Positions 47,628-60,213 of a stretch of DNA of 64,000 nucleotides are shown in pieces. The stretch's first letter is position 1, and each line of letters starts with the position of its first letter. A program made the translations under genes and the position numbers. Origin of the DNA: Aphrocallistes beatrix (lineage: Eukaryota; Porifera; Hexactinellida; Sceptrulophora; Aphrocallistidae); contig OY725503.1 in NCBI GenBank assembly GCA_963281255.1, forward strand, positions 744,001 to 808,000. The letters run 5' to 3'. Below the pieces are notes generated by a model. That model had not been told where the DNA came from and made no database searches. It saw only the letters and a list, made by a program, of their open reading frames with translations.

Positions 47628-47823
47628 AGGGCATACCAAATTTCCGGGGCGGGACGGGACCGTCCCGGAAAATCTAGATACCTAATTTCCGGGACGAGAC
47701 GGGATACCGTCCCCGTAATTAGGCATCTTAACCCGTCCCGTCCCGGAAATTAGGTACCTTTTCTGTCCCGTCCAGGAGATTAGGCATCTTGACTCGTCCC
47801 GTCCCGGAAGTTAGGCATGCCCG
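47628..47823. mobile_element. CCTAATTTCCGGGACGGG palindromic MITE, multi-module
   Basis: Modules GGCATACCAAATTTCCGG to GGAAGTTAGGCATGCCC, with GCATAAAT before and after it as target duplication. Confidence 0.8.
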
Positions 47824-47885
47824 CATAAATATTTTAAAAGTGTAGGGGTGGGGAAGTGGAGCTAAAAATCTGGGGGCCTAGAAAC

Positions 47886-48053
47886 GGTAATGCGGAAATG
47901 GTTCGACTTTTCGAAAAAGGAAATAGTTCGAATTGCAGATTTAGGAAATAGTTCGACTTTTTATCATTAGGATTAATGGTGGTTTACATGTGAACTAATT
48001 TTTTGGAAAGTAGAACTATTTCCGGTTTTTGTGAGAAATATTTCCACCATACC
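47886..48053. mobile_element. GGTAATGCGGAAATGG MITE, copy 3
   Basis: Perfect 8-bp duplication CTAGAAAC (47878-47885 and 48054-48061). Confidence 0.9.
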
Positions 48054-48299
48054 CTAGAAACGCCCACTGGCCATGCACCACCCTCCCCCTCGTCGGATTT
48101 TGACCCATGTGTCAGAAAAATACCTACGCATATAAAAGGGGTCTGAATGTAGAGGAAAATTGTCTGACTGAATACATTTTTCTTTTGAGCAGCTCTTGAT
48201 TTGAGTCAAAAAGGATACAGAGACAACCAAAACTAATCACAGATCGCGTAATCAGGGAAAATATTATCCAGCAATTGTATGCATGACAAGAACCTGTGG

Positions 48300-48540
48300 G
48301 ACATACCTAATTCACGGAATGAAACAATTCCGGGAAATATGAGTATCGAATTTACGGAACTTGACGGAACGGTTCCTGAATTTTAATTGCTTATTTTACG
48401 GAATATTCCATTCCGGAATTATAAATGCCTAACTTAAGGAATATTCCGTAAATTAGGCATTTAAAATTCCGGAACCGTTCCGTCAAGCTCCTTAAATTCG
48501 GTACTCAGAGTTCCCTTCCGTAAATTAGGTATGTTCCCAT
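48300..48540. mobile_element. CCTAATTTACGGAA-type palindromic MITE
   Basis: Paralogue of 35360-35935 without the inner insertion. Confidence 0.7.
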
Positions 48541-48939
48541 GACAGACTAGTCCGAGATAGTACCTATAAACTGTTGATCAACTACAACAATGCAAGACAA
48601 TTAAATAATTGAAATTCCATAAAAAATGATTCATATGATACCATTATTCATGATATGTTGCTACATGATTAAACAACCTTATAAATACAGCCGACATCAT
48701 TGCCTAGTGAATACGTATATCGAAACGTGATATTTAATAATTATATTCCATCAAAATTCTTGTAGGGGTTGATTCATGATATGACGTTGTATTATCCTTA
48801 TAAATGCTGCAACATTATTGCCTATGTAGTCACAAATTGATATAGTCACAAATTGAACAAATTGACCTGCTGGGAATTTGCTTTGAGACAATCAATTAAA
48901 AGATGTATGTTTCGCAATAACATGAACTTAATTGTTTTA

Positions 48940-49330
48940 TTTGAAGATAATGAATGTCACAGAACAATTATGTGTGGGTTTGATAGAGAATAACAAAATC
49001 CAACATGTTTTTGAACAAAATAGACTATTTTAGTTTTGAGCTCTAGCTAGCTTAATTTAACCTTAAAATTAGATGGTACCATTAAAACATGTTTGGTATT
49101 GTTATGGATATTTCAAAATTCGCACCATTGCATAAGGTTAACAAGTTTACGATAGTTGACCTTTCGGGAAGTTCGACCAAATTAAATAAATAATTCACAT
49201 TGAATGTCCTAAAACACTATCCATATAATGATGTGCTATATCTAATCTAATATAATTAGAAAACAACAATGGAAATACAATTCTTAGCATATACAGTCGA
49301 AATATTTTTCTTTGTCTTTATTTCATAGCC
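48940..49330 (+). repeat. Segmental duplication B, copy 2
   Basis: Partner of 36240-36740 without the TTAA insertion. Confidence 0.85.
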
Positions 49331-49445
49331 TAGGCGATAAAAAACCCAACTACGTATTTTGTAATGGAGTTACAACTAATAATAAAACAATGTTTCCAAG
49401 GCCCAGCGACAAAAAAACGGTAGTCAAAATACGACTTCGACTATA

Positions 49446-49595
49446 GTCAGGGTCGCTTAATATGAATATTCGTTTATTATGAACCCAATTTCATTTTTTA
49501 GATAGGATTTGTATTGAATCAAGTTCACTTAATATGAAGTATCTCTATTATGAACAGATATTTTGGTCCCCTGGTGGTTCACAATAAACGACCAA
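49446..49595. mobile_element. Tc/mariner-class MITE, CAGTCAGGGTCGCTTA family, truncated
   Basis: Follows TA and shares AGTCAGGGTCGCTTAATATG and CCCCTGGTGGTTCACAATAA with 28331-28483; the right terminus is lost. Confidence 0.7.
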
Positions 49596-50086
49596 TTTCA
49601 CACCTCTTTTTTGGTATTCTTCAAACTGAAGCAAAATGAATGAAATTGCAAAAATAGTTCAGAATTACAAAATATTAAAGACCTTTGCAAATTTTTTTTA
49701 GTCATTAATATTTCAACTGTCTGTAAGTAGATTAAATTATTGCTAATTTATTTATGATAATAGAGGCAGAGTGCAACTATTAGCTAAATCTTGAATGTTT
49801 TAAAAAAGTTGGATGATCGCAGTTTAGTTAAATAAATGAAGTGTTTAGGTGACGAAATACAGCTAAATACGAGAACAACCTAATCTAGTCTGCTTGAGAT
49901 AGCTAGAAAGATTACAAATAAGATTACGCAACAATACGGCTAAAAGGACCAAGCCATAATCAAGTGAGCAGAACTATACATTAGCATACAAGTTCAAATG
50001 AGACTCCTTATGTAACACAATAAGACGAACTATATAAATACTATACAACTAAAAATTCAGCTATAGTGATAGAGCTACTTTTCAAG

Positions 50087-53000
50087 ATGAGGGTACTAAG
50101 AATAAAATTATTGCTAACATTAGCAATCATTATGCCAGCAGCTTTTACATCAGCATCAAATAGCTCCTTCATAGTAGCAACCCCCTCAGCATCCAACGTA
50201 TTATTAAACTCTTCCTTCTCTACTGCTACCATTCCATCGACCTCTTTGCCAATTTTTCCAACACCCTCTCTCATGGCGACACTTAACAGTTCCATGATAA
50301 CAGCAACTCCTTCGATTTCTGTCGCATCAAACTTCACTTCTTTCTCGACTGGCATTCCATCGACCTCTTTGCCAATTTCTCCAACACCCTCTCTCATGGC
50401 GACACTAAACAGTTCCATGATAACAGCAACTCCCTCGATTTCTGTCGCATCAAATTTCACTTCTTTCTCGACTGGCATTCCATCGACTTCTTTGCCAATT
50501 TTTCCAACACCCTCTCTCATGGCGACACTTAACAGTTCCATGATAACAGCAACTCCTTCGATTTCTGTCGCATCAAACTTCACTTCTTTCTCGACTGGCA
50601 TTCCATCGACCTCTTTGCCAATTTTTCCAACACCCTCTCTCATGGCGACACTTAACAGTTCCATGATAACAGCAACTCCCTCAATTTCTGTCGCATCAAA
50701 TTTCACTTCTTTCTCGACTGGCATTCCATCGACCTCTTTGTCAATTTCTCCAACACCCTCTCTCATGGCGACACTAAACAGTTCCATGATAACAGCAACT
50801 CCCTCAATTTCTGTCGCATCAAATTTCACTTCTTTCTCGACTGGCATTCCATCGACCTCTTTGTCAATTTCTCCAACACCCTCTCTCATGGCGACACTAA
50901 ACAGTTCCATGATAACAGCAACTCCCTCAATTTCTGTCGCATCAAATTTCACTTCTTTCTCGACTGGCATTCCATCGACCTCTTTGCCAATTTTTCCAAC
51001 ACCCTCTCTCATGGCGACACTAAACAGTTCCATGATAACAGCAACTCCCTCGATTTCTGTCGCATCAAACTTCACTTCTTTCTCGACTGGCATTCCATCG
51101 ACCTCTTTGCCAATTTTTCCAACACCCTCTCTCATGGCGACACTAAACAGTTCCATGATAACAGCAACTCCCTCATTTTCTGTCGCATCAAACTTCACTT
51201 CTTTCTCGACTGGCATTCCATCGACCTCTTTGCCAATTTTTCCAACACCCTCTCTCATGGCGACACTTAACAGTTCCATGATAACAGCAACTCCCTCAAT
51301 TTCTGTCGCATCAAACTTCACTTCTTTCTCGACTGGCATTCCATCGACCTCTTTGCCAATTTTTCCAACACCCTCTCTCATGGCAACACTTAACAGTTCC
51401 ATGATAACAGCAACTCCCTCAATTTCTGTCGCATCAAATTTCTCTTCATCATCCCTCTCTACTTCCATTTCACCAACCTCCTCGTTCATTTTTCCAACTC
51501 AATCTCCATCTCCATTACCACCGTCTATTTTCCCTTCAATATTCCCAACACCTACACCAACAGCCATTGCACGTAAGTTTTATGTATTTTCATAGTACAC
51601 ACCTATTTTCAGTTTGTATTCATATAAGGACCAGGGGTAGTAATTACTGTAACAGGTAACTGGGGTTAAAATCAAAGACAAAATTCAACTCTAATTTCGA
51701 TATTAAGGCCCCCATACACGATGCAACTTTGTTGCATGCAAATGTTGCATGCAACAAAGTTGCATCGTGTATGTTAAAATTTCATGCAACAAAGGTTGCA
51801 TGCAACATTTTTGCATGCAACAATGTTGCATCGTGTATGGTAGTATTTTGCATGCAACAAATGTTGCATGAAACAAAGTTGCATCGTGTATGTCGAGTAT
51901 TGCATGCAACAATGTTGCATGCAACCTGTTGCATGGAAATAGAACATGTTCTATTCTCATGCAACATTCTGCATCAAAATTGTATTAATTATTACGATAA
52001 CGATAACGATAATCATTATCAAAAATACGATCAAGCCATTAAAATAGACAATAGAAAGTCTGCTTGCTTTTCTTGATTGCTTTCTCAAAAGGGCGAGGGC
52101 AATGACAGGTACGACGATACGTTTTTTTACCATTATGTAAAAATGCAGAATAAATTTGATGTAATTAGTTCAATTTAAACAAAAGATTCCACAAATAGGT
52201 ATATAGAATCAAAATTATTAAATAAGCACAAAATTCAGGCAATAATATTGCATGAAACTATGCTCCACGGAAAATTGTTGCAAGCAACATGTTGCATCGT
52301 GTGAGTTGAAAGGTTGCATGCAACTTTGTTGCGTGCAACATTAGCATGCAACAAAGTTGCATCGTGTATGGGGGCCTTTAGAGACTATCCTCACAATTCA
52401 TAATTTAGCTTACACAGGAAATTTGAAATAATAGAAAGTTTCCAATGAAATATTTCAAAAGTAATCGAAAAGTCATAATTTTCAAGCTATGTTGCTAGCT
52501 AATGAAACGCAATAATCTTTTTTATTAATAAACCGAAATAAATTGACACAAGTGTGTCAATGAAAATGTTGGATGAAAAATAGTATGCTGAAGTATTTGA
52601 TTATAATTTTAAATAATTGCATAGCCTATAGCCTAGGCCTCACAGTAACTTGCGGATTTGGGACTAGGGATGCGGTAGAAGATGGTTGAACAAATACATG
52701 AGCTGCCTTAAATCATTAAAAAACAAAGCACAATAGAGCTTAGGAATGTATTACCAGCATATAAAAATATGGTGTCAAAGTAGTGTTGCCATATCATGAA
52801 CAAAGTTCATTTTTTCGTCTAAATTCAATGGTTTACGAGATATTCGACAGATTACCAAATGTGACCAATATGATAAATTGTCTAATAACTCGTAAACCTT
52901 TGAATTTAGACGTCGAAATTATATTATCACTTAATAGGAAGTAGTCTATTCGCTATCAAATGGAATTACATTTGAATGTCTAGCTATTAATTCCAAATAA

Positions 53001-56000
53001 CAGAGGATTTTTTAGCATTTTGCATACTTTTTAAAATACAAAATAAATGAAAGTCCTTGGATAACAAGCATCATCATTGATTTGTTGTTGTTGTGATTAA
53101 TATTCCATTAAATGTCATATTTATATTATTTTTATTCATAGTTATCCCAAGTCTTACTCTAAATGTGTCAAGCATCGAGATAAGTGATGAATCTATCGAT
53201 CAACAGGTGGTACAATGTGTCCTCAATAACTCGACACAACCAGGTGTTACTCCATTCTGGCTAGATCAAGACAGGAAAGTGGTAAGCGACAACCAATTTC
53301 TCACAGTCAGTTTTGCTGCTTTCCCAAATTCGATGCAGTTCTTCTGCTTAGCCAACATTTCCAGTTCTACGATTGAAATTGGTCTAAACTACACAGTCTT
53401 AGTCACAGATTCAGTGTTGGATGCCATACTTAATGTAAATAGTGAAGTTAGTGGTAGCCAAGCAGTAGATTTAAGTGGACAAATTTCTGTGATCGCAAAT
53501 GGGAACATTTCCGTTGGCCGAACTAACCAATTGCTCGATGCAACAGTTAACCTGTTATCCTTCACCAACACTTCCACGCTGACCGATGAAACCGCAGGAG
53601 AACTCACTGTCGCAATACTCAACACGGTTAGTAGCATTTCAATACGAACAAACAATCAACCATCTATCAATACGACTTCACAGGAAAATATCGGTAACAA
53701 CATTGCGAATACTTTCAGTACGTTGGTAGACGTCATCAACATGTTGCCCGTTAGTATTGTGGACCCCATCATTCAGGTAGTTCCGGATGGAAGCATGCTT
53801 TTGAGTCAAATTTTCTCAAGTGTAACTGATCCAGTAGACATTATACTGGGTTCAATAAGTATTGTTGTCCCGCCAGACCTATTCCAATCTTTTAATGGAC
53901 CAACTAGAATCACTACTTTACTATCTAACTCTTTGGATTCCTTTCCCGCCTTGCTAGCTGGTTCAGAAAGTGCATTGATCGCGGGTTCAGTGAATAGTAT
54001 AAGTATTCAGGGAATCAATGGAAACGATATTATCAGCCCACCAATCGTTATCACGTCCACAGTAAGCGGAGTTTCGCTAGGTAGGGTGTTAGCTTGCTCA
54101 TTTTATAATGCAATCAGCAAATCCTGGGAGTCTACTGGAGTGACAACAGTGCTTGGTGATGTAGATGGTGAAGTGGCATGTCAAACCTCACATTTGACTA
54201 GTTTCGCAGTTCTCGAACTAACACTGGCTATGCCCAGTCTTACTCTAAATGTGTCAAGCATCGATATAAGTGACGAATCTATCGATCAACAAGTGGTACA
54301 ATGTGTCCTCAATAACTCGACACCAGGTATAACTCCATTCTGGGTAGATCAAAACAGGACAATGGTAAGCAACAACCAATTTCTCACAGTCAGTTTTGCT
54401 GCTTTCCCAAATTCGATGCAGTTCTTCTGCATAGCCAACATTTTCGGTTCTACGATTGAAATTGGTCTAAACTACACAGTCTTAGTCACAGATTCAGTGT
54501 TGGATGCCATACTTAATATAAGTAGTGAAGTTAGTGTCAGTCAAGCAGTAGATTTGAGCGGGCAAATTTCTGTAATCGCAGAGGGAAACCTTTCTGTTAC
54601 CCAAACCAACCAATTGCTAAGTGCAAGTCTTACTATTTTGAGTCTTCTCAACGCATCCACATTGACCACTGAAACAGCTACAGAAGTCGTTTCAGCAACA
54701 TTCAACACAATCGAACTTATTTCAGACATGACTATCGATGAGGATACTACTATATCAATGACTGAGCAGGAAAGTATTGGTAATAATCTAGCAAACAATT
54801 TAGATTTGATAGCATCTCTGATAACGAATGTATCAACTAGTGTTGAGGAACCTATTACGATAAGCACAACAGAAACTTCGTTAGTCAGTCAGGTTTTCAC
54901 TGATGTAAACAGCAATATAAACCTTCCACTTAACATACCTGGAAGTAGTGATCAAGTTTCCATAGACTTTCCGACAAATCTTTTCCAAAATCTCGGTCCC
55001 ACGCGAGTGACTGCGATAACATCGAATGCTCTCCAGTCGTTTCCAGCTACAGTTAGTGGTCAAGGAAATGCTACTTTTGCCAGTCCCGTGAATAGTATTA
55101 GCATATTAGGAATTGATGAAAACGATCTCATAGTTCCTCCCATTGTAATCACATTTCCACAAATTGATGTACTAAATCGAGAACCAGTTTGTGTATTTTG
55201 GAATCTAGAAACTCAAGTTTGGGATACGACTGGCGTGACAATAGTGTTAGGTAATAATGGAGTGGTATGTCTAACCTCGCACTTGACTAGTTTCGCAGTT
55301 CTCACACTAACCCGTGAGAGCACTGCTAACGAGGTGGAGACTCGAGCATTAAGGATAGTCAGTTACATCCTACTCTCTCTTTCGCTCATCGCTCTTCTCA
55401 TCTCTCTGATTCTCTTCATTCTTAGTGGAAGACGCTTTTTCGATGTGGAAATGAATCGAATGTATTTCAACTATGCACTCGCACTAACCCTTGCAATTTC
55501 CAGTTTTATTTTTGGCGTCAGCCTTGGAGTGCTGAATAATATCTGGTGCATAATCTCAACAATATTGGTCCACTACTTTTGGTTGTCAGTATTCACCTGG
55601 GGATTGTGCATTGCCATCTACATATCATACTTGATGACTCTAGGCGTATTGAACAGGAAAAATCTTTTCTGGCCTTTGTTCGTGTTGGCATGGATTCTCC
55701 CTATCCCTATTGTTCTTATCACGATGATAATTGGATTGGTGAGGGGAAATTATGTGAGATTAAATGAGAATTGCTTTCTATCTCTTGGTTACATCTGGTC
55801 GTTAATTGGACCTATTATCGCTATCATCGTTATTAACTCGATCGGATTTTTTATCGCCATCGTTAGAATAATACAATTTTCCATTGGAAAATCAGGAAAT
55901 GATAAGAAAACCAATTTCGCTGCAATAAAACCACCTCTAATAGCTGCATGTTTACTCCTTCCAATTCTCGGAATTCCTTGGATTGTCATACTTCTCGATT

Positions 56001-56347
56001 TCATATTGGGAGCTGCTAACGTATCCACCACCATATTTGAATGGGTCTTCTTAATTCTTATCGGCCCATCTGGTGTTGTCTTCCTACTCGCATTCACAAT
56101 ACCGAATCAAGCCGTACGTACTACACTTGGTGGGAAGATTTGTGGAAGTAATACGCCAATTTCCTTGACTCGTACAGCTACAACCAAAAGTGTATCGCCA
56201 TTGCGTAGCCACGCGTTTTCACATTCAAAGAAGAAAAATAATGATGTCGAGCTTGAGGACAAATCTGGTAAATTTAGAGATATTATCTACTCGAACAAGT
56301 CTGCTGCTGAAGACGATGTCCTCCCGGAAAGGCAGATACAAGTTTAG
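50087..56347 (+). CDS. Adhesion-type GPCR 2 with two extracellular GPS modules (two exons)
   Basis: Exons 50087-51572 and 53142-56347 (phase-1 intron) give 1563 residues. Exon 1: signal peptide (IKLLLTLAIIMPAAF) and about ten 41-residue repeats (MITATPSISVASNFTSFSTG). Unlike receptor 1, each repeat has two N-glycosylation sequons, NSS and NFT. Exon 2 has two complete Ig/GAIN/GPS modules: the first ends CSFYNAISKSWESTGV...SHLTSFAVL near 54210, the second ends CVFWNLETQVWDTTGV...SHLTSFAVL near 55305. Module 2 opens MPSLTLNVSS, exactly like the start of exon 2 in receptor 1. The 7TM (55345-56110) and tail, ending QIQV, are almost identical to receptor 1. Module 1 is almost identical to that of receptor 3. 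A mosaic formed by unequal exchange or conversion is inferred. Whether both GPS sites cleave is unknown. Confidence 0.87.
50250..51440 (+). repeat. 123-bp coding tandem repeats in receptor 2
   Basis: About ten 123-bp units, very uniform, homologous to those in receptor 1 but with consistent differences (LNSS for LDSS, NFTSFSTG for SFSSFSTD). Both arrays have homogenised separately. Confidence 0.95.
51706..52377. mobile_element. PIF/Harbinger-like MITE with palindromic subrepeats, in receptor 2 intron
   Basis: 672 bp with inverted ends AGGCCCCCATACACGATGC and GCATCGTGTATGGGGGCCT, flanked by TTA (51703-51705 and 52378-52380). Receptor 1 intron (41744-41760) has the empty site GATATTAGAGAC. TTA/TAA duplications and such ends fit PIF/Harbinger. 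Both arms contain repeats of TTGCATGCAACA and TTGCATCGTGTATG. No transposase. Confidence 0.85.
52627..52705. mobile_element. Terminal fragment of a P-type element
   Basis: GCCTAGGCCTCACAGTA, then GGACTAGGGATGCGGT, matches the termini of the element at 10483-12819. Only one end is found. Confidence 0.6.
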
Positions 56348-56787
56348 GCTGTGTGTGTATTTAGTTGTTAGAATTTGAGTGTGTACCTTAGGTTTAAGTG
56401 TGTCCTTTTCTTTCTTTTCTTTTTTTTCACTATTTACTCTATTTACTCTATTTACTCTTGTTTTACATTTTTGGAAAGTTGTATTTATCCTTACACCTCA
56501 AATTAAAGAACAAAATAAGTCTGAATCATTAATTTTATTTCTACCATTTTGCATGCAGTATTGGAGGTACACATGTTATTGTTACTGACATACTACTAGA
56601 TACGTAAATATCTGTGCTTATATTTGCTGTCGTGAGCTAAATAAGATAGAAATTGCTTATGTGTCCAATTAGTAAAATTTGAGATAATTTCTTGCCATTC
56701 CAACCCATAGTACCACGTGCTCATTCCAAATGCACCATATTACACAATACATCAGAATGAAATTCTTAGAATATTATATATGTATTA

Positions 56788-57240
56788 CAAGCGCGCTTCG
56801 CTTGCTTGCGCTACGCGGCTTGCGGACACTGTTTGTCCGCCGAGTCGCCCTGCGTTCTATTAAAGAGATGGTTGATTGTTTTATAATTCACTACTAAAAA
56901 CGTTATTCATCTACGGTGAATCATGAATTCAGAACTGGAGAAGAAAAGTTAGGTTCATAATAAAAAGAATTCGAAATCTACATCCCTAAAAATCCCATGT
57001 CAACTGTTGGAAGATAATTTCTAGCTTATTTTTAGGATTTGTTTACTTTATGTATCTATTGTAAACAAAAGTAAACAAATAATTTATCACATATATTCGA
57101 CTCTACAGCCCTAAAAACCCCATATCAACCGTTGGAAGCTAGGCTCTAGCCTATTTTTGTGTTTTGTTTACTTTATGGAACTATTGTAGACAAATCAATT
57201 CGGAAACAAACAAAAAATCCTAGCGTTTTAATATATAAGA
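56788..57240 (-). mobile_element. Helitron-like non-autonomous element, copy 4
   Basis: Minus orientation: 3' end CAAGCGCGCTTCGC at the left, hairpin GCGGACA/TGTCCGC, 5' end TCTTATATATTAAAACGC at the right after an A. Carries TGTAAACAAAAGTAAACAAA words like copy 3. Confidence 0.65.
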
Positions 57241-57430
57241 TAACACAAAGTTTTTTTGTTTGTGCGAATTGATTGAAGAACACTGGTGGGAATCAAATAA
57301 TGAGTTTACGATAAAGTTTGGAGATCTAAACGAAATTTTAACACTTCTGCAAAAAAATGGAAGTCTTGAGCAATTGTAGCAATGATTACAGTTATTTTGT
57401 AAGCAATTATTACAGTTATTTGTGATCATG
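57241..57430 (+). mobile_element. Second Helitron-like 5' region
   Basis: GTTTGTGCGAATTGATTGAAG and CTAAACGAAATTTTAACAC match the left part of copy 3 (45215-45340), with no 3' terminus. Confidence 0.45.
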
Positions 57431-58490
57431 TCCCACTATGTATTAGATGCAAAGGATTGTAATATGAGTGCCGCAATTTCGATTGAATTAAATTTCACCC
57501 AAAAGTCACATAGCACTTTTTGAAATTAATTTTTTGGGTAAAATTGAACTTATTGATAACGTGTGATACTAGTATATCAAAATGATCCTCACAAAATGCT
57601 CTTCCGAATGCTGTAACTTATTCGTATATAATAAATTCAAGTTATTTTTTGAAATATTCCAGTTTTCCAAGCGAATTATTGTGATATTTTAAAAAAGTAC
57701 AGTACTACATGACTTTGGGTGACCCTATACATTTTTGTTATGATTAATTTTACAAAATTATATGAGGTAAAAAATAGCCAGTGGAGAATCCACTGGAAGA
57801 TTGCATTTCTTTTCGCCAGCTATTGATTGCTTCATGTTGCACGTAATTGATAGATTAAAACCAGAAAAATTTCCCTATAAAAATCAATGATGTAGTCAGT
57901 TTTGGCATCTAAATTTATCTCAGATCATCTCTTCGTAATGACAATGAAGTCAAAGCTCTTTTGCCGTAGCCACAAATTAATCGATGTAAACCCTTTCACT
58001 TCAATGACTAATCTGATGAATTGTGTCATTCAGAAAATGTTCCAGAATATAAGTTAGAAAGATCTTACTAACATTACTTCACAAAAATTGGTGATCAGTA
58101 GTAGTAACTTTGTCGCCTAGGGCATAAAATCGATTTTACCAAAAACACTACTTCGACTTTATTTAATACATGAATTGATGTAGTATTGAGTATTGCGTGT
58201 CATGTATTGTGCAATAATTCACCAAAGCAACATGCTTAGTGATACTGTAATTTATGCAAACATGTACATGATTAGAACCTTGTATGCAGACATCATTATT
58301 ATGCAGCAATATTGATCTCTTTTATCTCTGAATCTAATTAGGAATCAATGCAACATATCTAAAAACAAAGTATGTTCTATTGGGCAATCAATGGTATATT
58401 GAAGTCAGGTCGGATCACTAAACACGTATATACCTGTAGTCTCACAGATTGAATTTTATATGCATACAAATGTAGGTCGATGGTCTATCA

Positions 58491-58686
58491 CAGTGGTTCC
58501 CAACGTTCGCCGCCAGAAGGCCCCCATTTGGACCTGCAGCGATATTGATGGCCCCAAATAGTGATTTTCAATTTTACATAATGAATATGTATTATTGCAG
58601 ATAAATTCTGAAGTGATCAAATGGCCCCATGCATTGAGTCCTGCGGCCCACATGGGGCCACGGACCACCAGTTAGGAACCACTCTG
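58491..58686. mobile_element. hAT MITE with CAGTGGTTCCCAACG ends
   Basis: 196 bp with ends CAGTGGTTCCCAACG and AGGAACCACTCTG and a perfect 8-bp duplication GTCTATCA (58483-58490 and 58687-58694). Confidence 0.9.
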
Positions 58687-59924
58687 GTCTATCATTTCAA
58701 ATGAGTATCAATAGTCTTCGACAATAATATTTACTCGAATTAGAAAATTAGTTCGAAAAATACGTCTTACGCCAAATAAGATATTTGGTTGCACATAAAT
58801 TTCAAAGTAAGTATCGAACTCAACCATTGCAACCACGCAATAACTTCAGCTGGACTGGAACCAAATTATATATTTGAGTGTCTAGATATAACATAGTTAC
58901 ATAGAGGCACTTCCATTTTAAAATTAGTTGTTAGTTTACGCAACCAGAATTGAAACTACAATTAATTTAAAACCTTTATGTCATGAATGGTGAACGCATC
59001 AAACAGTTTTTAATGAATGAGAGCGAGAGATGATGCTAATAATCTAAGGAGCAGAGAAATGATGGATTTTGGACGTATGAATAACAAGAGTCAAATTTCG
59101 GACTGTACAATTAAATAATGAACATAAAATCGCCCGGAAAATGACGAAACCTCTGGACTGTTGGCAGGTATGATTTAATTCAGAATTTATAACATCTAAA
59201 TCGACATTGGATACAGACATGTAACCAAGCGCCCTAATACCCTTGGATCCATTTTTAGAGGGTTTAAGTCCGAACCACTTTGTAAAGGTTGTTACTTGTT
59301 CAGACAAATCTTGATATACTATTTCCAATCTTCAGTACTTTTAATAGAATGGCTTCTGTGAAATAATATATTAAATTTCAATTGTACCCTTGCCTAACTA
59401 AAAGGATCAGCAGACAATTATAGAAAAATGTCGGTCGACAGACCGATAGTGTAGCTCCAGGAAGTGACTCGAAGGAACATGAAAAGTGAATATCGGAATA
59501 CATCAGGAAATACTCATTTTAGGGAATTCTAAGTGTGAAAATCGGAATCTACATATTAAAATATCCTATATTAGCCGTTGAGAACTCGCATCTAGCTCAA
59601 AATACAACTTTTTTCAAAAGGTGTGAAAATATGCATATAACAATATGTTAATAACTCATAAAATATTCATGTTATTGCTTTCAAAGCGCTGAAATCAGAT
59701 CCTACATGGTGAAATACCCTACATTAGCTGTTGAGATCTTGCTTATATCTTTAAACAAAGCTTTGCAGTGGAGGTGCTAAAATATGAATATATACTTATA
59801 AAAACCGGAAGTGATGAGATTTTGCGAAAAAATGTGGCCGGTACACATCTACACCATAAAGAGATCCTACATGCGAAATTTGGTAAAAATCGGACTGTTA
59901 GATTTCGCAGTAGCGCGCGTACGG

Positions 59925-59958
59925 ACATACATACATACATACATACATACATACGGAC
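59925..59958. repeat. CATA microsatellite
   Basis: Run of ACATACATACAT units just upstream of receptor 3. Confidence 0.9.
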
Positions 59959-60213
59959 GGACGAGATACTCCGTCCATGCCATAAGGGCATCTCCCTATA
60001 GGAGCTGCACTAAAAATTGGATACATAGCAGAATGACGAGAATATTGCTTAACAAATCCGCTAGTAGTACGTACGATTCAGCATACGTGATCAAGTTAAA
60101 AATTATATATATATACGTATGAGTATAGATAGAGTTATGATAGGTGCATACATATAAGCCCAAATCCCACAATTTGCGTTTAAAGATTAATTTCAAAAAG
60201 AGAGTAAACGGAA

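Larger units (their letters stand above)
47454..48656 (+). repeat. Segmental duplication A, copy 2
   Basis: Partner of 34869-36050. Contains the insertion 47886-48053, absent from copy 1. Confidence 0.85.
56348..60213. other. Spacer between receptors 2 and 3
   Basis: 56348-56715 duplicates the receptor 1 3' flank (44173-44510). Then come a Helitron-like copy, a hAT MITE, a CATA microsatellite and long AT-rich stretches in 57270-58480 and 58700-59920 with no recognisable gene. Confidence 0.55.

Noticed and set aside
50041-51489. Long antisense open frame (482 codons) over the receptor 2 stalk
   Set aside because: Same cause as in receptor 1.
51703-52076. Cys/His/Met-rich open frames on both strands
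   Set aside because: They are translations of TTGCATGCAACA palindromes inside the Harbinger-like MITE.
59044-59328. 94-codon minus-strand frame
   Set aside because: No domain, no splice context and no similarity that I recognise; probably chance in AT-rich DNA.
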